Shown here: positions 32,260 to 40,919 of the stretch, piece after piece
Layout: the number at the start of each line of letters is the position of its first letter
Numbering within the stretch: position 1 is the first letter of the stretch
Origin: Streptomyces sp. JH14
Lineage (GTDB): Bacteria > Actinomycetota > Actinomycetes > Streptomycetales > Streptomycetaceae
Assembly (NCBI RefSeq): GCF_029428675.1
Contig: NZ_JAJNEL010000001.1
Location: forward strand, 2,604,001 to 2,668,000
DNA length: 64,000 nucleotides
Reading direction: 5' to 3'
Notes under the pieces: model-generated
Seen by the model: the letters and a program-made list of their open reading frames with translations, nothing else
Told to the model about the DNA's origin: nothing
Database searches by the model: none
Program-made: the position numbers and the translations under genes

Positions 32260-32637
32260 TCAGGAATCCGGCGAGCGCAGCACCCGAAGATGGCCACGGC
32301 GCGCGACCTCCATCGGGTCCGCGGCGTGCGGGCCGCCACCCCGGGCCTCGGCCGCCCGGTCGTGCGGACGCGCCGCTTCCCGTACGGCATTGGCGAGCGC
32401 TTCGAGATCGTCACCACTGGGACGCGCGGGCACGGAGGGGTCCGAGAGTCGGACCACTTCCCAGCCTCGCGGCGCGGTCAGCCGCTCACCGTGCTCGGCA
32501 CAGAGGTCGTAGCAGTGGGGTTCTGCGTAGGTGGCGAGCGGGCCGAGGACCGCAGTCGAGTCGGCATAGACGTACGTCAGTGTCGCGACGGCAGGGCGGC
32601 CGCACGCGGTGCGCGAACAGCGACGTACAGGGCTCAC
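32260..32637 (-). CDS. DUF3499 family protein
   Basis: A 125-residue protein with four clustered cysteines, CSRTAC near the start and HCYDLCAEH about 30 residues later, a likely zinc-ribbon pair. The conserved core continues VYADSTAVLGPLATYAEPH and GWEVVRL; this is the DUF3499 family found across actinobacteria. I selected the GTG at 32637 because the conserved domain starts there; the open frame reaches 32787 without similarity. Function unknown. It is divergent from the zincin-like gene. Confidence 0.85.
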   Translation of the reverse strand: MSPVRRCSRTACGRPAVATLTYVYADSTAVLGPLATYAEPHCYDLCAEHGERLTAPRGWEVVRLSDPSVPARPSGDDLEALANAVREAARPHDRAAEARGGGPHAADPMEVARRGHLRVLRSPDS

Positions 32638-32956
32638 GATGTTGGACGGTACCGCACTCTTGAGCGGGCTGCGACGACTCTCCCTCAGGTCACCCCACCG
32701 TGTCGTACTGTGACGTCCGGCACAACCGCCTTTCGGGTAACTATCCTGACCTGCGCCGGAGGAGAGAAGCGCAGGTCGCAACGGCAACGATTTCGGTCAC
32801 CACTTGGTACATAAGCTGTCATTACGCAAGAGATCAGTGGTCACAGGCAGGGCCTGAAACGGGCTCAAGCTTGGCTGGAATGTTCAACAGCAGACATGCG
32901 ACTGCCCTGACGGTGAGCGGCGATCCGCCTGCCCCGCCGGGAGTTACGCTGCGTCG
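32638..32956. other. Divergent intergenic region, 319 bp
   Basis: Lower GC than its neighbours. It must contain the promoters of the DUF3499 gene (minus) and of the zincin-like gene (plus). I could not assign -35/-10 pairs with confidence and saw no strong palindrome or small ORF. Confidence 0.5.
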
Positions 32957-33403
32957 GTGATGGACAGTCCTGTACCGCCGCCCCACCCGTCCGAGCCGCG
33001 ACCCGAGCCGCGTCCGCGGCGCCGGGACCGCCATGGCCGCGGCATGCGCGGACCCGTGGCCCCGCCCCAGGTGCCGCTCTCGGTCAGCAGGGCGGAAACC
33101 TTCCGCGATCTCGTACAGGATTCGGTGGAGCGGCTGGAGCGGCGCTGGCCGCAGCTGGCCGATGTCGACTTCATGGTCCTCGATGTGCCGGGGACGCAGG
33201 AGGAGACCGTGCCGCTGGGACGCGCGAAGTCCGCGGAGAAGGACCGGCCCGCGCAGATCGTCGTCTACCGGCGCCCCGTCGAGATCCGGACCAAGAACCG
33301 CGACGAGCGTGCGCTGCTGGTGCACGAAGTCGTGGTGGAGCAGGTCGCGGAGCTGCTCGGGCTGTCGCCGGAGTCGGTGGATCCGCGGTACGGACAGGAC
33401 TGA
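32957..33403 (+). CDS. Zincin-like metallopeptidase family protein
   Basis: A 148-residue protein of the Zincin_1 family (PF06262, formerly DUF1025). After a basic, Pro/Arg-rich N-terminus the domain runs from FRDLVQDSVERLERRWPQL to the end. The usual HExxH is replaced by HEVVVEQ, so the second zinc His is a Glu in this copy. It starts GTG-ATG, so the ATG at 32960 is equally possible. Activity is uncertain. Confidence 0.82.
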   Translation: MMDSPVPPPHPSEPRPEPRPRRRDRHGRGMRGPVAPPQVPLSVSRAETFRDLVQDSVERLERRWPQLADVDFMVLDVPGTQEETVPLGRAKSAEKDRPAQIVVYRRPVEIRTKNRDERALLVHEVVVEQVAELLGLSPESVDPRYGQD

Positions 33404-33467
33404 CAAGGGCTGTCCGTGAGCGGGATACGGGGCGGCGCCTCGTCCGGCGCCGCCCCGTACCGATCGC

Positions 33468-34994
33468 TCAGTCGTCCAGGACCGAGAGGTCCTGCTCGGC
33501 AGCGGGCACCTCGACCGTTCCGCCGTCGTCCGGCAGGGTCTGCACCGTGAACATCGGGATGCCGTCCTCCGGAAGAGCGAGCGTGCGGGCGGCGTGCACC
33601 GGGCCGCCCGACTCCGTCTCGACGGTCAGCGCGTAGCTTCCCTTGAGCCCGGCCGGTACCTGCGGGATGACCGCGAGCGTCGTGCCGCCCTTGACGGTGT
33701 ACGACTTGACGGTCCGCTCCCCGCCGCCGCTGCCTGCGGACGCCGTGACCTTCACCGTGCCGGTGGCGCCCGGCGCGGTGAGCAAGAGGGTCGAGCCCTT
33801 GGCCCGGTTGTCGGCCACGGTGGCCTGCGCGCCCACCGGCCCGGTCGCCGGGATGTACGCGACCTCCTGCTTGTCGCCGGTGCCGCGGACCACACGCAGC
33901 GCGGCCACCACCGGGGTGGCCTTTCCGCTCTGTGCCGGAGTCAGCAGCAGGGAGCCCGCTTCACCCCTGGTGATGTCCTTCAGGTCGACGCCCGCGGTCA
34001 TGTTGGACTTGACGTGGAGGTCCTCGTGCCCGGCCGGCGAGATCGCGCCGGTCTTGCCCAGGAGCTTCACCTTCAGGTCGGCGTCGTCCTCACCGGGGGC
34101 GAAGGCGACCAGCCGCACGGAGGTGGCGTCCGCCGGGATGCCGGGGAGGACCAGGGTGCCCGTCGGGTCGACGGAGGCGGTGAGCCAGTCGCCGCCCATG
34201 TCGTCGCCCGCCGCCCTGACGACCGCGCCGACCCGTCCGGTACGGGTGGTGACGTGGACCGTCACGTCGTCGGCGGCCACGTTGGTCAGGGTGGAGATCA
34301 GAACCGGGACGCTGGACCTGGCCGGAACCGTGATGCCCTCGCCCACATCGGATTTGAGCGAGCCGTCCGGCCCGTACAGCTCGATGTCCGCGACGGCGGC
34401 GGTGTCGTCCGGATTGGTCAGGTGCACGTAGTCCTCACGGGACTTCGCGGTGCTGGCTGCCGGGAACCAGAAGTCCGTGTCGGGGCCGGTGCAGCTCAGC
34501 CCGAGCAGGCCGCGGGATGCGCCCGCGACGACCGTGGTGGTCTGCTGGGTGGTCCAGCCGGGGGCCAGCCTGCCGGTGGCGGTCCCGACCAGGGCGGGGG
34601 CGTCCCCGCCGGAGGCGTCGGCGGTGACCGGTTTGCCGGGCTCCTTGAGGGAGACGACCGGCTTGCCGGAGTCCACCTTCTTCTCTTCCTTCGTGTCCTT
34701 CTTGGCGGTGGTGTCGTCGCCCGCGCCCCCCGTGGTGGGAACGGACGGCTTCAGTTCCGCGGTGCCCGCCTCTCCGCCGCCCTCACTCGCCGGGGTGAAG
34801 GACGTGTACGTCGTCTCGGCGAGCTCCGAGAGGCCGGGCGCCGGGCAGAGCAGGCTGGACCGCTCCACGGGCAGCCGCGCGGCGGCCGTCGCCCCCGTGG
34901 CGTCCGCGTCACCCGGTGCGGTGAGCGCGGCGAATCCGGTGACGGCGGCGAGGGCTACGGTGCCCGCGATGAGGGACAGGTTGGTGGACTTCAC
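33468..34994 (-). CDS. DUF5719 family secreted or membrane-anchored protein
   Basis: A 508-residue protein with an N-terminal hydrophobic segment (LSLIAGTVALAAVTGFAALTA) acting as signal or anchor, then an acidic, Lys/Thr-rich linker, then beta-rich repeats such as VHLTNPDDTAAVADIELYGPDG and VRLVAFAPGEDDADLKVKLLG. This matches DUF5719, an actinobacterial family of extracellular beta-sandwich proteins. The GTG start overlaps the stop of the large glycosyltransferase gene by 4 nt (GTGA), so the two are translated together and probably act in one process at the membrane. Confidence 0.88.
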   Translation of the reverse strand: MKSTNLSLIAGTVALAAVTGFAALTAPGDADATGATAAARLPVERSSLLCPAPGLSELAETTYTSFTPASEGGGEAGTAELKPSVPTTGGAGDDTTAKKDTKEEKKVDSGKPVVSLKEPGKPVTADASGGDAPALVGTATGRLAPGWTTQQTTTVVAGASRGLLGLSCTGPDTDFWFPAASTAKSREDYVHLTNPDDTAAVADIELYGPDGSLKSDVGEGITVPARSSVPVLISTLTNVAADDVTVHVTTRTGRVGAVVRAAGDDMGGDWLTASVDPTGTLVLPGIPADATSVRLVAFAPGEDDADLKVKLLGKTGAISPAGHEDLHVKSNMTAGVDLKDITRGEAGSLLLTPAQSGKATPVVAALRVVRGTGDKQEVAYIPATGPVGAQATVADNRAKGSTLLLTAPGATGTVKVTASAGSGGGERTVKSYTVKGGTTLAVIPQVPAGLKGSYALTVETESGGPVHAARTLALPEDGIPMFTVQTLPDDGGTVEVPAAEQDLSVLDD

Positions 34995-37900
34995 TCGGAC
35001 TCGCCTCGCGATGCGTTGCCGTTCGGCCACGGGCTCTGGGCCGGGGCGGGGTTCTCGTCGGGGTGCTGCGGGTCGTACGGGGCCTGCTGGTCGTACTGCG
35101 CCTGCGGGTCGTAGGCGCCCTGCTCGTACGGGTCGTACAGGCCCTGTTCGTACTGGCCCTGATTCTGGTCGTACTGGCCCTGGCCCTGGTCGTACTGACC
35201 CTGGCCCTGGTCGTACTGCTGCTGCGGGTAGCCGTACGGGTCGTACACCGGGGCTGCGCCCTGCGGGTACGGGTCGGCCGCGGTGGGCTGCTGCTCGCCC
35301 TGGTACTGCGCGTAGTCGGCGCCCTGGTACTGCTGCGCGTCCCATTCGCCGTACTGCTGTTGCTGCGGTACGGACGCGTACCGGCCGTCGTCACCCTGCG
35401 GCGCGTAGGGATCCTGTGTCTCGCCCTGAGGCGCGTACGGGTCCCCCTCGTCCGGCTGCTGCGCATACGGATCGGTCGTCTGCCGGGCGGGGTCGTACTC
35501 CCCCTCTTCCTCCGGAAGCTGCTCCCCGTCGTCACCCTCGGCCGCCGCTTCCGCCTGCGCGGCCGCGCGCAGCCTGCGGGCCCGGCGTCCCTCTCCCGCG
35601 ACCGGCTCCGCCGGAACCGTCACGGACTCCTCGGGCAGGTCGTCGTCGATCTCCCGGCGACGGCCCGGCAGGGCCAGGACCAGCAGGACCACACCGAGCG
35701 CCGCCTGGGCCCAGATCCACGCGGTGTGCGTGATCGGCGTCTCGTACGTGAGGTCCAGCCTGCCGCCCTCGGCGGGCAGCTCGAAGCCCTGCGCCCAGCC
35801 GTCGACCGTCTTACGGGTCAGCGCCCGGCCGTCGAGCGTGGCCTGCCAGCCGGAGTCGGCCGCGTCGGCGATCCGCAGCACCCGGCCGGAACCGCCCGCA
35901 GGGATCTTGGTGTGTGCCTCGACCGTCTGGGAGCCGACGGGCAGCTGCTCGCTGCCGTCGCCGGGCGGGACGATCATGATCCGGGCGATCTGGCGGTCCA
36001 CCCGCCACAGCGCGCTGCCGTCCAGCTGGCTGAGCCGGCTCAGCCCCGGGGTCGCGTCGAGCACCCGGCTCATCTCGCGCGGTGCGCCGTCCCGTACGAG
36101 TACGTAACGGATCGCGAACCCGCTGAGCTGGCTGCCCTGGTCGGCGCCGGAGCCCGCGACCAGATTGGCGACGACCTTGTCCAGGTGGCTGTTGGAGCCG
36201 CCCGACCCGGCCAGCTCGGCGTCGCCGAGGCGCGCGCCGGAACCGCGGACCAGGGCGTACGAGACGGAGGCGGGCGAGCTGCCGCCGAGCACCAGGGTCC
36301 GGGGCTGGTCGCGGGTGCTGCTCTCCTCCGCGACGAACGCGGGCACCTGCACCGGATCCCGGCGCTCCAGCGGGCCGGTGGCGCCGCCGATCATCCAGCC
36401 GGCCGCGGCCAGCGCGGGGGCCAGCACCGCGGCAAGGGCGATCAGCGCGGCGACGGGCTGGCGCCAGCCGAAGCTGAGCTCCGCGACGCGCACCCGGGCG
36501 CCGTCCGCGCCGACGAGTGCGGCGGTGATCAGCGCGATGCCGTAGACGAGGGTGGCGGGTCCGGCCCAGCCGGAGCCGTTGGTGAGCCCGGCGAAGACCA
36601 GGGCAACGAGCGCGACGACCCACGCGGTGCGGACCGCGAACTGGCGCTCTCCACGCATCAGCGCGGCGAGTGCGGCGAGCACGATGCCGAGCAGCAGCAC
36701 ACCGCCCACGGCCTTCGGGCCACCGGGGCTGATGCCGAGCAGATCGAGCGCGGAGGCCGTGCCCGTACCGAAGTCCAGGCCCGCCTCCTTCAGGAACGAC
36801 GAGGGGCTGCCGAGCAGCGACACCGACCACGGCGCGAGGACGAGCAGCGGTGTGCCGATCGTGGTGAGGAAGCGGAGCCCGTACGCGGTGATGTCGTCGC
36901 GGCGCAGTGCGAGGGCGCCGATGCCGAGGACCACGGCGAGCGGCCAGACGACGGGTGTGAAGGCCATCGCGAGGGTCAGCAGCAGGGTGTACGCCCAGGT
37001 GGCGCGCCAGCTGCCACGGGCGTACCCGCCGTGGCGCATCCCGTACGCGGCGACGGCGGCGCGGGCGATCAGCGGAAGCAGGATCGCCAGTACGGCGGTG
37101 CCGAGGCGGCCGGTCGCGAGGGCACCGGTCGCGGCGGGCAGGAAGGCGTACGCGATGCTCGCCCAGGCCCGCAGCAGCCGCGATTCGAGCAGCGGGCGGG
37201 AGACGAAGTACGCGGTGAGTCCGGCGAGCGGGACCGAGCAGACCAGCAGCAGCGTGAGGGCGAAGCCGGTCGAGCCGAGGAACAGCGCGGACAGGGCGGA
37301 GAGCACGGCGAGATAGGGCGGTGCGGTCTGGGTGCCGCCGGTGCCGATCGGGTGCCAGCCGTCCGCGTACCGCCCCCACAGGTCGGAGACGTCCGCCGGC
37401 GCGGGCAGCAGGGCGCCGCCCGCCAGCGCACCGCCGCCGAGGAGGCCGCGGCAGGCGACGAGCGAGACGAGGAGCAGGACGGCGAAGAGCACCGGGCCCG
37501 GCTTGCGGCCGATCCGTTTCAGCCGTGCGAACTGTTCGATCTCCAGGAAGTCGGCATCGTCACCGCCCGGTCCGGACTCGACGGCGCCGTGCCGCGAACC
37601 GCCCGAGTCGGCATCGGATCCGCTGCCGAAGTTCCCGGCAACCTGTTCGAAGGTGGCGCGGACGGTCGCGCCGGGCGGCGGGAACAGCCCGCGCAGTTCG
37701 GCCGCGTCCACGACACCCGTGCCGCGCCTGCGCCGGGCCGCGAAGATCCTGCCCGGCCGCAGCAGGGTCCCGAAGAGGCCGGCGACCTCGTCGAGTGCCT
37801 GTCCCGGCACCTTGCCGACGAGGTAGGCGAGGGTACGCAGCAGGGTCCCGAGGACGAGCCTGAGCAGGACCCACGGAAGCATCTTGCCGCGCGCGTTGAC

Positions 37901-38818
37901 GAGCATCGTGTAGACGGCACCGGCCTTGTCCACACGGTGCGGGGAGGCGACGAAGCGGCCGGCGCAGTCGATGGGGCGGCGTTCCCGGGCGGAGGCCTCG
38001 GCATGCCGGAGTATGGCGTCGGGGGCGACGAGCACCCGGTGTCCGGCGGCGTGGGCGCGCCAGCAGAGGTCGACGTCGTCACGCATCAGCGGGAGTCTGC
38101 GGTCGAACCCGCCGAGCTCCTCCCAGACGTCGCGGCGGATCAGCATGCCGGCGGAGGACACGGACAGCACGGTACGGACCTGGTCGTGCTGGCCCTGGTC
38201 CTGTTCGCGCCGGTCGAGTCCGGTCCAGCGGCGCCCGCTGTTGGCGATGGAGACGCCGACCTCGAGGAGCTGCCTGCGGTCGTACCAGCCGCGGAGCTTG
38301 GGGCCGACGATCGCAGCGTGGTGGTCGGTGTCGACGACGCGCAGCATCTCGGCGAGCGCGTCGGGCTCGGGCGCGCAGTCGTCGTGGAGCAGCCAGAGCC
38401 ACTGCACCGGTTCGCCGTGCGGCAGCTCGGGCAGGTCGTACGCGTCGTCGCGCCAGCTCCTGGTGACGGGGTCCCAGCCGCTGGGGCGCTTGAGGTACGG
38501 CAGGTCGTCGGGGGTGAGTTCACCGACCGTGCGGACCGCCTCGTCGACGGCCGTGCCGAAGCTCGTACGGCGTGCGAGGTGCAGGACGCGCTCGGCGCCG
38601 AGCGCCTCGGTGACCAGCCGCGCGGAGTCGTCGGCGCTGCCGGTGTCGGCGGCGACGACGTCCTGGACGGGGCGTTCCTGCCCGAGCAGCCCGGCGAGCA
38701 CGTCGGGCAGCCAGCGTGCGCCGTCATGGGAGACGAGCACGGCGGTGACGACATGCCGGGGGAACTCTGGGGCGGCGGCGGCCGCGTACGGCGCCGTCGA
38801 TTGGCTGTGCACGGACAT
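34991..38818 (-). CDS. Large multi-domain family 2 glycosyltransferase membrane protein
   Basis: A 1275-residue protein. Residues about 20-290 are a GT2 domain with VTAVLVSHDGARWLPDVL, WLWLLHDDCAPEPDAL (DDxA-like metal site) and GGFDRRLPLMRDDVDLCWRA. A polytopic membrane section follows, with about a dozen helices between residues 470 and 850, then an extracytoplasmic domain and a last helix near residue 1090. The C-terminal ~160 residues are a Tyr/Gln/Asp/Pro-rich disordered tail with repeats. Similar actinobacterial GTs build cell-envelope glycans. I start at the ATG at 38818 (MSVHSQSTAPYAAAA); upstream frame lacks homology. Confidence 0.92.
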   Translation of the reverse strand: MSVHSQSTAPYAAAAAPEFPRHVVTAVLVSHDGARWLPDVLAGLLGQERPVQDVVAADTGSADDSARLVTEALGAERVLHLARRTSFGTAVDEAVRTVGELTPDDLPYLKRPSGWDPVTRSWRDDAYDLPELPHGEPVQWLWLLHDDCAPEPDALAEMLRVVDTDHHAAIVGPKLRGWYDRRQLLEVGVSIANSGRRWTGLDRREQDQGQHDQVRTVLSVSSAGMLIRRDVWEELGGFDRRLPLMRDDVDLCWRAHAAGHRVLVAPDAILRHAEASARERRPIDCAGRFVASPHRVDKAGAVYTMLVNARGKMLPWVLLRLVLGTLLRTLAYLVGKVPGQALDEVAGLFGTLLRPGRIFAARRRRGTGVVDAAELRGLFPPPGATVRATFEQVAGNFGSGSDADSGGSRHGAVESGPGGDDADFLEIEQFARLKRIGRKPGPVLFAVLLLVSLVACRGLLGGGALAGGALLPAPADVSDLWGRYADGWHPIGTGGTQTAPPYLAVLSALSALFLGSTGFALTLLLVCSVPLAGLTAYFVSRPLLESRLLRAWASIAYAFLPAATGALATGRLGTAVLAILLPLIARAAVAAYGMRHGGYARGSWRATWAYTLLLTLAMAFTPVVWPLAVVLGIGALALRRDDITAYGLRFLTTIGTPLLVLAPWSVSLLGSPSSFLKEAGLDFGTGTASALDLLGISPGGPKAVGGVLLLGIVLAALAALMRGERQFAVRTAWVVALVALVFAGLTNGSGWAGPATLVYGIALITAALVGADGARVRVAELSFGWRQPVAALIALAAVLAPALAAAGWMIGGATGPLERRDPVQVPAFVAEESSTRDQPRTLVLGGSSPASVSYALVRGSGARLGDAELAGSGGSNSHLDKVVANLVAGSGADQGSQLSGFAIRYVLVRDGAPREMSRVLDATPGLSRLSQLDGSALWRVDRQIARIMIVPPGDGSEQLPVGSQTVEAHTKIPAGGSGRVLRIADAADSGWQATLDGRALTRKTVDGWAQGFELPAEGGRLDLTYETPITHTAWIWAQAALGVVLLVLALPGRRREIDDDLPEESVTVPAEPVAGEGRRARRLRAAAQAEAAAEGDDGEQLPEEEGEYDPARQTTDPYAQQPDEGDPYAPQGETQDPYAPQGDDGRYASVPQQQQYGEWDAQQYQGADYAQYQGEQQPTAADPYPQGAAPVYDPYGYPQQQYDQGQGQYDQGQGQYDQNQGQYEQGLYDPYEQGAYDPQAQYDQQAPYDPQHPDENPAPAQSPWPNGNASRGESE
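35144..35227. repeat. Four tandem 21-bp repeats inside the glycosyltransferase tail
   Basis: Units beginning CTG(T/G)TCGTACTG start at 35144, 35165, 35186 and 35207. They encode seven-residue YDQ/GQ-rich repeats of the C-terminal tail. Being a multiple of three, copy number can change without frameshift. Confidence 0.75.
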
Positions 38819-39308
38819 CGAGGTACGGGCCCTCCGGCCAGGTCCGGGGGGCGGTCCCCCCAGGGGCTGCATCGGTGTACACGCGCGCTCCGGCGGGGCG
38901 TTGGCGCGTCTCGGACGGGGCCCCACACTAACGCTACGGACAGCCGGGGCGGCGCCGAGCGGGTGAGAGAGGGCGGCAGCGAGGTGGTACGACCGGTCCG
39001 CGTGCGGGGCGGTGGGCAGGGCAGCAGCACGGCCCTGGACGGGGCCGCGGACAGGGAAACGGCCCGTCGCCTGCGGGCAGGATGCAGGTGACGGGCCATG
39101 GCGGCCGGGGTTCCGGAGCGGGGTCCGGGGCGGTCCGTGATGTGGTCGCGGGTCTGGTCCGGGGGGTGGGGCGCGGAGCGTGGCCGTGGCGCTCCGGCGG
39201 CCGGGGCGTTCCGGTCCATCCGGTCCGGCGGGCGGACAGTCCGTGGGCCGGCCGGGTTCTGCCGGCGTCGTGTGCGGGCCTTCCCGGCGTCGTGCGCGGG
39301 CTCCGCGG
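38819..39308. other. Intergenic region between whiB and the glycosyltransferase gene, 490 bp
   Basis: No coding frame has support. A hairpin GGCCCGTCGCCTGC / GCAGGTGACGGGCC (39061-39074 and 39084-39097, one mismatch) is a plausible terminator for whiB transcription. The glycosyltransferase promoter should lie near 38900-38960 (minus sense contains GTAGCGTTAGTGTGG, with a -10-like TAGTGT), but I found no convincing -35. Confidence 0.5.
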
Positions 39309-39572
39309 TCAGACCGCGGCCTTCTTCAGGCGTCGGCGTTCCCGTTCGGAAAGACCGCCCCAGATTCCGAACCGTTCGTCATTGGAAAGCGCGTACTCAA
39401 GGCATTCGGAGCGGACTTCGCAGGCGAGGCAGACCTTCTTGGCCTCGCGGGTCGATCCGCCCTTCTCGGGGAAGAAGGACTCGGGATCGGTCTGGGCGCA
39501 CAGTGCGCGCTCCTGCCAGCCGAGCTCCTCGTCCGCGTCCTCGACCAGCAGTTGCTGGAACAGCTCGGTCAT
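39309..39572 (-). CDS. whiB: WhiB, iron-sulfur developmental transcription factor
   Basis: An 87-residue Wbl protein matching Streptomyces WhiB as I know it almost residue for residue. The four cluster-binding cysteines are C25, C48, C51 and C57 (Cx22Cx2Cx5C), followed by the G(I/V)WGG turn at 69-73 and the basic C-terminus ERERRRLKKAAV. WhiB works with WhiA to start sporulation septation in aerial hyphae. A promoter lies about 70-100 bp upstream of the ATG. Confidence 0.97.
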   Translation of the reverse strand: MTELFQQLLVEDADEELGWQERALCAQTDPESFFPEKGGSTREAKKVCLACEVRSECLEYALSNDERFGIWGGLSERERRRLKKAAV

Positions 39573-39644
39573 GTGCGCCCCTCGTCTGTCTCTTGCGTCC
39601 CCGTGATGCAGCCGTTATCGATTCGGCAGAACGACACGAGTGAA

Positions 39645-39674
39645 ATTACAAGTGTGTGGATCCGGGCCAGTCAA
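39645..39674 (-). promoter_or_regulatory. Predicted whiB promoter
   Basis: In minus sense TTGACT (39669-39674) and TGTAAT (39645-39650) are separated by 18 bp, a good fit to the principal sigma factor consensus. The start of transcription would be near 39638, giving a 5' leader of about 65 nt. Streptomyces whiB is known to have more than one promoter; this would be the vegetative-type one. Confidence 0.6.
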
Positions 39675-40315
39675 GCGGAGATCTGCTATTGGGTCCGGTA
39701 TTCACTCTGCGGAACCAAGCGTAAGCGGAAAGTGTGCAAATCACCAAAAAAACTGACATATGCCACAGGCTCCACCGCACCCCCGTCCGCCACAGGGTGG
39801 GACGCCCGAGGGCGCGGCCATGTTTCGATTCGATCACCGAAGCGATCAAGATCACAGTCGGGTCACGAGACCGCTGCGACGTTTACGGGCACGGTTGTTG
39901 CGCCACATCTCCGCTGCAATCACTGCACAAACCTTTCTCCGACTGGAGTAACCGGATGAGGTGAAACATTGCCTCCAAATCGGGCATTGGGTTGACAGCG
40001 GGACCTTTGCTCGGTTCTGCTTGCTGGCATGCCAGCAAAGTCAGCGAAGCGCGTCACCCACATCCGTGGGTTCCGTACCGCTGTCCAGGCTCGCTGTTGC
40101 TGTTCCAGCTGTCTCAGCTGTTGATGCCGTCCCCGCTGTCGAAGCCCTCGCGCTCCAGCTAGTCACGGCTCTTCCTCGGACCCGGCCTTCGCCGGCTTCT
40201 CTGCGGCCTCGCCCGCCGAGCGGTTCGGTTCCCACGGCCTCCGGTCCACGCGACACCCCCGCATCCGCGTCTGCACCCAAGCCCCGCACTCCCTTGCCGA
40301 GGAACCACCGCGCCC
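39675..40315. other. Intergenic region upstream of the cysteine dioxygenase gene
   Basis: About 640 bp without a supported gene and with lower GC than its surroundings. It contains an isolated TTGACA (39992-39997), a perfect 18-bp palindrome at 40021-40038, a small hairpin CCCAC-ATCC-GTGGG near 40066-40079, and a run of AGCTGT/CGCTGT repeats near 40090-40145. A 132-codon frame across the right half lacks GC3 bias and overlaps the next gene, so I do not call it. Confidence 0.5.
40021..40038. promoter_or_regulatory. Perfect 18-bp palindrome, candidate operator
   Basis: TTGCTGGCATGCCAGCAA is completely self-complementary and lies 24 bp after a TTGACA hexamer. The position, about 280 bp ahead of the cysteine dioxygenase gene, fits a dimeric repressor site or the stem of a small RNA. 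No known operator was recognised. Confidence 0.45.
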
Positions 40316-40855
40316 ATGAACAGCGACAGCGACCTTCAGATCGCCGGCGACATCCTTGAGGTTCAGCACCTCCTCCAGCCCGCACGCACCCATCCCGCCA
40401 CGGTGGCCGAGTTCGTCGGGCTCGCCCGCGCCATCGCCGCCGACCGCGCGCAGTGGGCACCGCTCGTCCAGTACGACGCGACCACCCGCTGGTACCACCG
40501 GCTCCGCGCCGTTCCCCAGGTTCTCGGCTCCGCTCGAGCAGGGGAGACCCCGCTCGGCTACGAGGTGTGGCTGCTCAGCTGGGTCCCCGGCCAGGGCAGC
40601 GGACTGCACGACCACGGACGGTCCTCCGGCGTACTGACCGTCCTGGAAGGCGAGTTGACCGAGCGCACGGAGCGCGGCAGCCGGTCACTGGAAGCGGGCG
40701 CGCAGCGCGTGTTCGCGCCCGGATACGTCCACGAAGTGGTCAACGACTCCCTCGAACCGGCCGTCAGCCTGCACATCTACTACCCGGGTCTGACCGAGAT
40801 GCCGATGCACGCGGCGCAGTGCGCCCCGACGGCCGCCGACGTCGTAGCCGCCTGA
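40316..40855 (+). CDS. Cysteine dioxygenase family protein
   Basis: A 179-residue cupin of the cysteine dioxygenase (CDO I) family, which oxidises cysteine to cysteine sulfinate with non-haem iron. The iron ligands are in GSGLHDHGRSSGVLTVLEGEL and the third His in APGYVHEVVNDS. Length is typical of bacterial CDO. The ATG has GAGGAA about 11 nt upstream. Other thiol dioxygenases of the same fold (e.g. 3-mercaptopropionate dioxygenase) cannot be excluded. Confidence 0.88.
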   Translation: MNSDSDLQIAGDILEVQHLLQPARTHPATVAEFVGLARAIAADRAQWAPLVQYDATTRWYHRLRAVPQVLGSARAGETPLGYEVWLLSWVPGQGSGLHDHGRSSGVLTVLEGELTERTERGSRSLEAGAQRVFAPGYVHEVVNDSLEPAVSLHIYYPGLTEMPMHAAQCAPTAADVVAA

Positions 40856-40919
40856 CAGCCCACCCGTCGCCCGCCACCACCCCACCAACGATCAGGCTCC
40901 GCCTGACAGACTGTTGTGC

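Noticed and set aside
35063..39091. Open frame of 1342 codons opposite the glycosyltransferase
   Set aside because: It is the antisense shadow of a GT2 membrane protein with clear motifs; the product is Arg/Gly/Glu-rich without any domain. Long antisense frames are expected at this GC content.
39630..39660. BldD operator at whiB
   Set aside because: The local dyad has half-sites in the order GTnA...TnAC, opposite to the BldD consensus order, so I did not call it.
39961..40359. 132-codon frame ahead of the cysteine dioxygenase gene
   Set aside because: Third-position GC is low, there is no family sequence, and it runs into the start of the dioxygenase gene in another frame.
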